Shown piece by piece: positions 62,501 to 64,000 of a DNA stretch of 64,000 nucleotides. The DNA lies in assembly GCA_965218775.1 (NCBI GenBank), contig CBDCLS010000005.1, positions 1,860,001 to 1,924,000 on the forward strand, written 5' to 3'. The position numbers and the translations under genes are program-made. Under the pieces are notes generated by a model. The model was not told the DNA's origin, searched no databases, and saw only the letters and a list, made by a program, of their open reading frames with translations. The first letter of the stretch is position 1. The number at the start of each line of letters is the position of its first letter. This stretch comes from CAUZIZ01 sp965218775. GTDB taxonomy: Bacteria; Acidobacteriota; UBA6911; RPQK01; JAJDTT01.

Positions 62501-63965
62501 GGACCGCTATCTCTGGGACCGCGACCGGGGACTCAGTTCCCAGGACGCCCGGCGCGAAATCGTGCGCTGCCGGATGGAGAACACGGGCCCCACGACCGTC
62601 TCGGAGCTCGTGTCCCTTTTCTCGCTGCCCCGACCGGAGGTGGAGGTGGCCCTGCACGCCCTGGAGAGCGAAGGGCAGGTGCTGAGAGGATCGTTCCGTC
62701 GCCGAGCGCCGGAACTGGAATGGTGTGATCGTCGGATCCTGGCCCGCATCCACAGCCGGACATTGGGACGCCTGCGCCGCGAGATTGAGCCCGTCTCTGC
62801 GGTGGATTTCACTCGCTTTCTGCTGCGCTGGCAGCACCTTTCCGAAGGGACTCGGCTTCACGGTGAGGCCGGCCTTCGAGTGGTGCTGGAACAGCTGCAG
62901 GGCTTCGAGGCACCAGCTTCAGCCTGGGAAGCCTCCCTGCTACCGTCCAGAGTCGACGACTACGAACCGGCCGTCCTGGATCGACTTTGCCTGTCCGGCG
63001 AGTTCGTCTGGGCCCGGCTGACCGCACCCTCCCCTGCCGACCTGGAAACAGAAAATCTCGCCACTCGAAAAGGAACTCGACCCTCGCGCATCACTCCGGT
63101 TGCTTTCTTCAGGCGCGAGGAGATGCCCTACTACCTGAAGCTCAGCCGGAGCTCAACCAGACGAGATCGGGTCTCCCCGACGGAGCAAACCCTCGAAGAC
63201 ATGAACCTTTCTCACCCCGCTGGCGAAGTGCTGGAGGCCCTGCGTCGCTGGGGCGCTTCCTTCCTGAACGATCTGGTGAAAAGCACCGGAAGACTGCCCA
63301 TTGAAGTTGAAGAGGGCCTCTGGGAACTCGTGGCCACTGGGACGGTGACCGCCGACGGATTCGACAACCTCCGCGCCTTGATGGATCCAAGGAGGCGGCG
63401 AGGCGACCAAAGACCGTCACGGCTCAGGCAACGAAAGCTTCGTCCGCGTGCTGTAGCAGGCCGCTGGAGCCTGCTGGGTGCCGCCTCGATCCCCGGAACA
63501 ACCTCAGACTCGGAAACAAGCGTTCCCGACCTGGAAACGGTTGCGCTGCAGCTTCTCCAGCGCTGGGGTGTGGTATTCCGAGATCTTCTAGCGCGGGAGC
63601 AACTGGCGCCCCCCTGGCGGGAGTTGCTTCGTCTCTACCGCAGCTGGGAAGCGAGAGGACGGATCCGAGGAGGTCGATTCGTGTCGGGCTTCGTGGGCGA
63701 GCAGTTCGCTCTGCCCCAGGCGCTCGAGGCCCTCAGGACAGTACGACGGAATCAGCCCAAGGCTGAGGAAAGGGTGCGCATCTCCGCCGCAGATCCGCTC
63801 AACCTGATCGGAATCATTCTGCCAGGTGGACGGCTTCGCCCCGCCTCGACCAGCACTCTCGATTTCAGAAATGGGCTCCCGCTTGAAGACAGCCAGACCG
63901 AGCCGGGCAACAGTCCTGAGCACAAATCACAGGACTCCGAAAGAAAGGGCGTGACGAGAGAATAG
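59589..63965 (+). CDS. lhr: Lhr-family DEAD/DEAH-box DNA helicase (full length)
   Basis: 1458 aa from ATG 59589; a GTG nine bases earlier sits too close to the GGAGG at 59573. Helicase motifs are PTEPQKEGWPAI (Q), GAPTGSGKTLAAFL (I), YISPLKALANDIQ (Ia), VTTPESVF, VDEIHALARDKRGAHL (II), GLSATQ (III), LVFVNTRRLAERVAHHL (IV), VVATASLELGIDIGSVDLV (V) and LQRVGRSGHW (VI). The Lhr winged-helix/beta region follows, then the long C-terminal domain of full-length bacterial Lhr to the end. It acts in DNA repair in known members. The last 35 bp of the window hold no feature. Confidence 0.93.
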   Translation: MMDFHPVVSSWFERRFGDPTEPQKEGWPAIRAGENVLIGAPTGSGKTLAAFLCAIDRLVKDGDSAELPDQTLILYISPLKALANDIQKNLLEPLGEIQQEGKDLNFNLPEIRPLVRTGDTLPRERRRMSRRPPHILVTTPESVFILLTSVGGRQILKDVRTVIVDEIHALARDKRGAHLSLSLERLEELTEKPFQRIGLSATQKPIDAIANFLAGPSRPVTIVDIGHRREMQLAVEVPRDELGAVASNEMWEDIYERLASVIEENRTTLVFVNTRRLAERVAHHLAERSGESAVAAHHGSLSREIRLGVEQRLKQGELKAVVATASLELGIDIGSVDLVCQIGSTRSIAVTLQRVGRSGHWTGAISKGLLFPSTRDELLECAALVRATRAGKLDQILIPEAPLDILAQQIVAAAASCEWSEDTLLEAFQRSAPYAGLTRGAFDSILGLLSEGISTRHGRRGAYLHRDRVNRRIRARRNARLAAITSGGAIPELANYLVKVDPEETIIGTLDEDFAIESMRGDIFLLGSNSWRIRRVESGSVRVEDAHGAPPTIPFWRGEAPARTSELSETLSQVREEVARLEALDAVRWLRTECGLDQAGAEQATAYVHAAQTALGALPTQDCIVAERFFDEAGGMQLVIHAPLGGRINKAWGLALRKRFCRSFNFELQAAATDNGILISLSDQHSFPLDAIFSFLSPKTVREVLLQALLATPLFGTRWRWNVTRALAILRFANGRKVPPPLQRIRADDLLAAVFPEQAACQENIQGEITVPEHPLVDETVRDCLTEAMDVDGLSEILERIESGRIRCVAVDTPEPSPLSHEILNSNPYTFLDDAPLEERRARAVQTPRRLLPAHARELGALNPEAIREVADEAWPTIRDADELHDALLTLGILREPDAFPHSAALQQLVKEKRAYQVALAGSPEPTAQRTEPGTETEDGAFWVAAERVQLVQKAYPEAEFLPSLAGHGEMDRYLWDRDRGLSSQDARREIVRCRMENTGPTTVSELVSLFSLPRPEVEVALHALESEGQVLRGSFRRRAPELEWCDRRILARIHSRTLGRLRREIEPVSAVDFTRFLLRWQHLSEGTRLHGEAGLRVVLEQLQGFEAPASAWEASLLPSRVDDYEPAVLDRLCLSGEFVWARLTAPSPADLETENLATRKGTRPSRITPVAFFRREEMPYYLKLSRSSTRRDRVSPTEQTLEDMNLSHPAGEVLEALRRWGASFLNDLVKSTGRLPIEVEEGLWELVATGTVTADGFDNLRALMDPRRRRGDQRPSRLRQRKLRPRAVAGRWSLLGAASIPGTTSDSETSVPDLETVALQLLQRWGVVFRDLLAREQLAPPWRELLRLYRSWEARGRIRGGRFVSGFVGEQFALPQALEALRTVRRNQPKAEERVRISAADPLNLIGIILPGGRLRPASTSTLDFRNGLPLEDSQTEPGNSPEHKSQDSERKGVTRE

Positions 63966-64000
63966 TTGACCAAAGGCTCGAGTACTGGTGTACTAGGGAG

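Overview
The window (64 kb, GC-rich) looks like a chromosomal segment of a Gram-negative, flagellated, transposon-rich bacterium. An Acidobacteriota-like lineage is my best guess, by inference only. The support is an outer-membrane LPS assembly protein (LptD) and an LpxL-type acyltransferase, a bacillithiol-pathway glycosyltransferase (BshA), the gene order gap-pgk-tpiA-secG, a GldA/GldF/GldG-like ABC operon with a DUF4340 protein, and an S8 protease with tandem WSDG repeats. No rRNA or marker phylogeny is available here.

Layout. 1-9.3 kb: a secreted protein cut by the window edge, IS copy 1, a truncated sulfatase-like fragment, two small membrane proteins separated by a 181-bp MITE, an S8 subtilase behind a probable c-di-GMP-I riboswitch, and a small secreted-protein gene split by IS copy 2. 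9.3-20.5 kb: an orphan HigA antitoxin, a membrane alkaline-phosphatase-superfamily (sulfatase-like) gene cut near its 3' end by IS copy 3, lptD, tRNA-Glu, an AhpD-like protein, a 45-codon internally deleted lptD relic coupled to folK, and IS copy 4. 20.5-32.6 kb: lepB, dacB, bshA, the ABC/DUF4340 operon, ispG and a 449-aa protein of unknown function. 32.7-43.4 kb: a secreted beta-propeller-like protein, a flavoprotein next to an ArsM arsenite methyltransferase, a sorbosone-dehydrogenase-like protein, a flagellin with a sigma-28-like promoter, N-carbamoyl-D-amino-acid hydrolase, CoA-type Nudix and a creatininase-family hydrolase. 43.4-49.7 kb: a repeat-dense spacer, a class III aminotransferase, a DUF3500 protein, an SSS symporter and a MazEF pair. 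49.7-64 kb: tRNA-Leu, secG-tpiA-pgk-gap, an egtD/D-aminoacylase/lpxL-like cluster, a second nitrilase-family protein, a conserved unknown and a full-length Lhr helicase.

Mobile DNA dominates the story. Four IS1380-family copies (1689-1690 bp) each have a 4-bp target duplication of the form YTAR. Two of the insertions split genes whose reading frames can be rejoined exactly by removing the IS and one duplication; a third sits on the folK stop codon. Three copies of a 175-186 bp MITE have ends one base different from the IS ends and also carry 4-bp duplications. Two copies of an unrelated 181-bp MITE have 3-bp TNA duplications. There are also a 76-bp REP element (one copy split by a MITE), inverted GGGCAC/GGGCAA-type hexamer arrays, and an inverted pair of about 440-bp blocks.

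How genes work together (inference): D-amino-acid/hydantoin-type degradation (carbamoylase, D-aminoacylase, creatininase-family amidohydrolase, aminotransferase, symporter), arsenic methylation, low-molecular-weight thiols (BshA, EgtD), lower glycolysis, and envelope biogenesis (LptD, LpxL-like, LepB, DacB). The most noteworthy signals are the probable c-di-GMP riboswitch ahead of the repeat-bearing protease, a leader motif shared by two secreted-protein genes, the lptD relic, and the MITE families.
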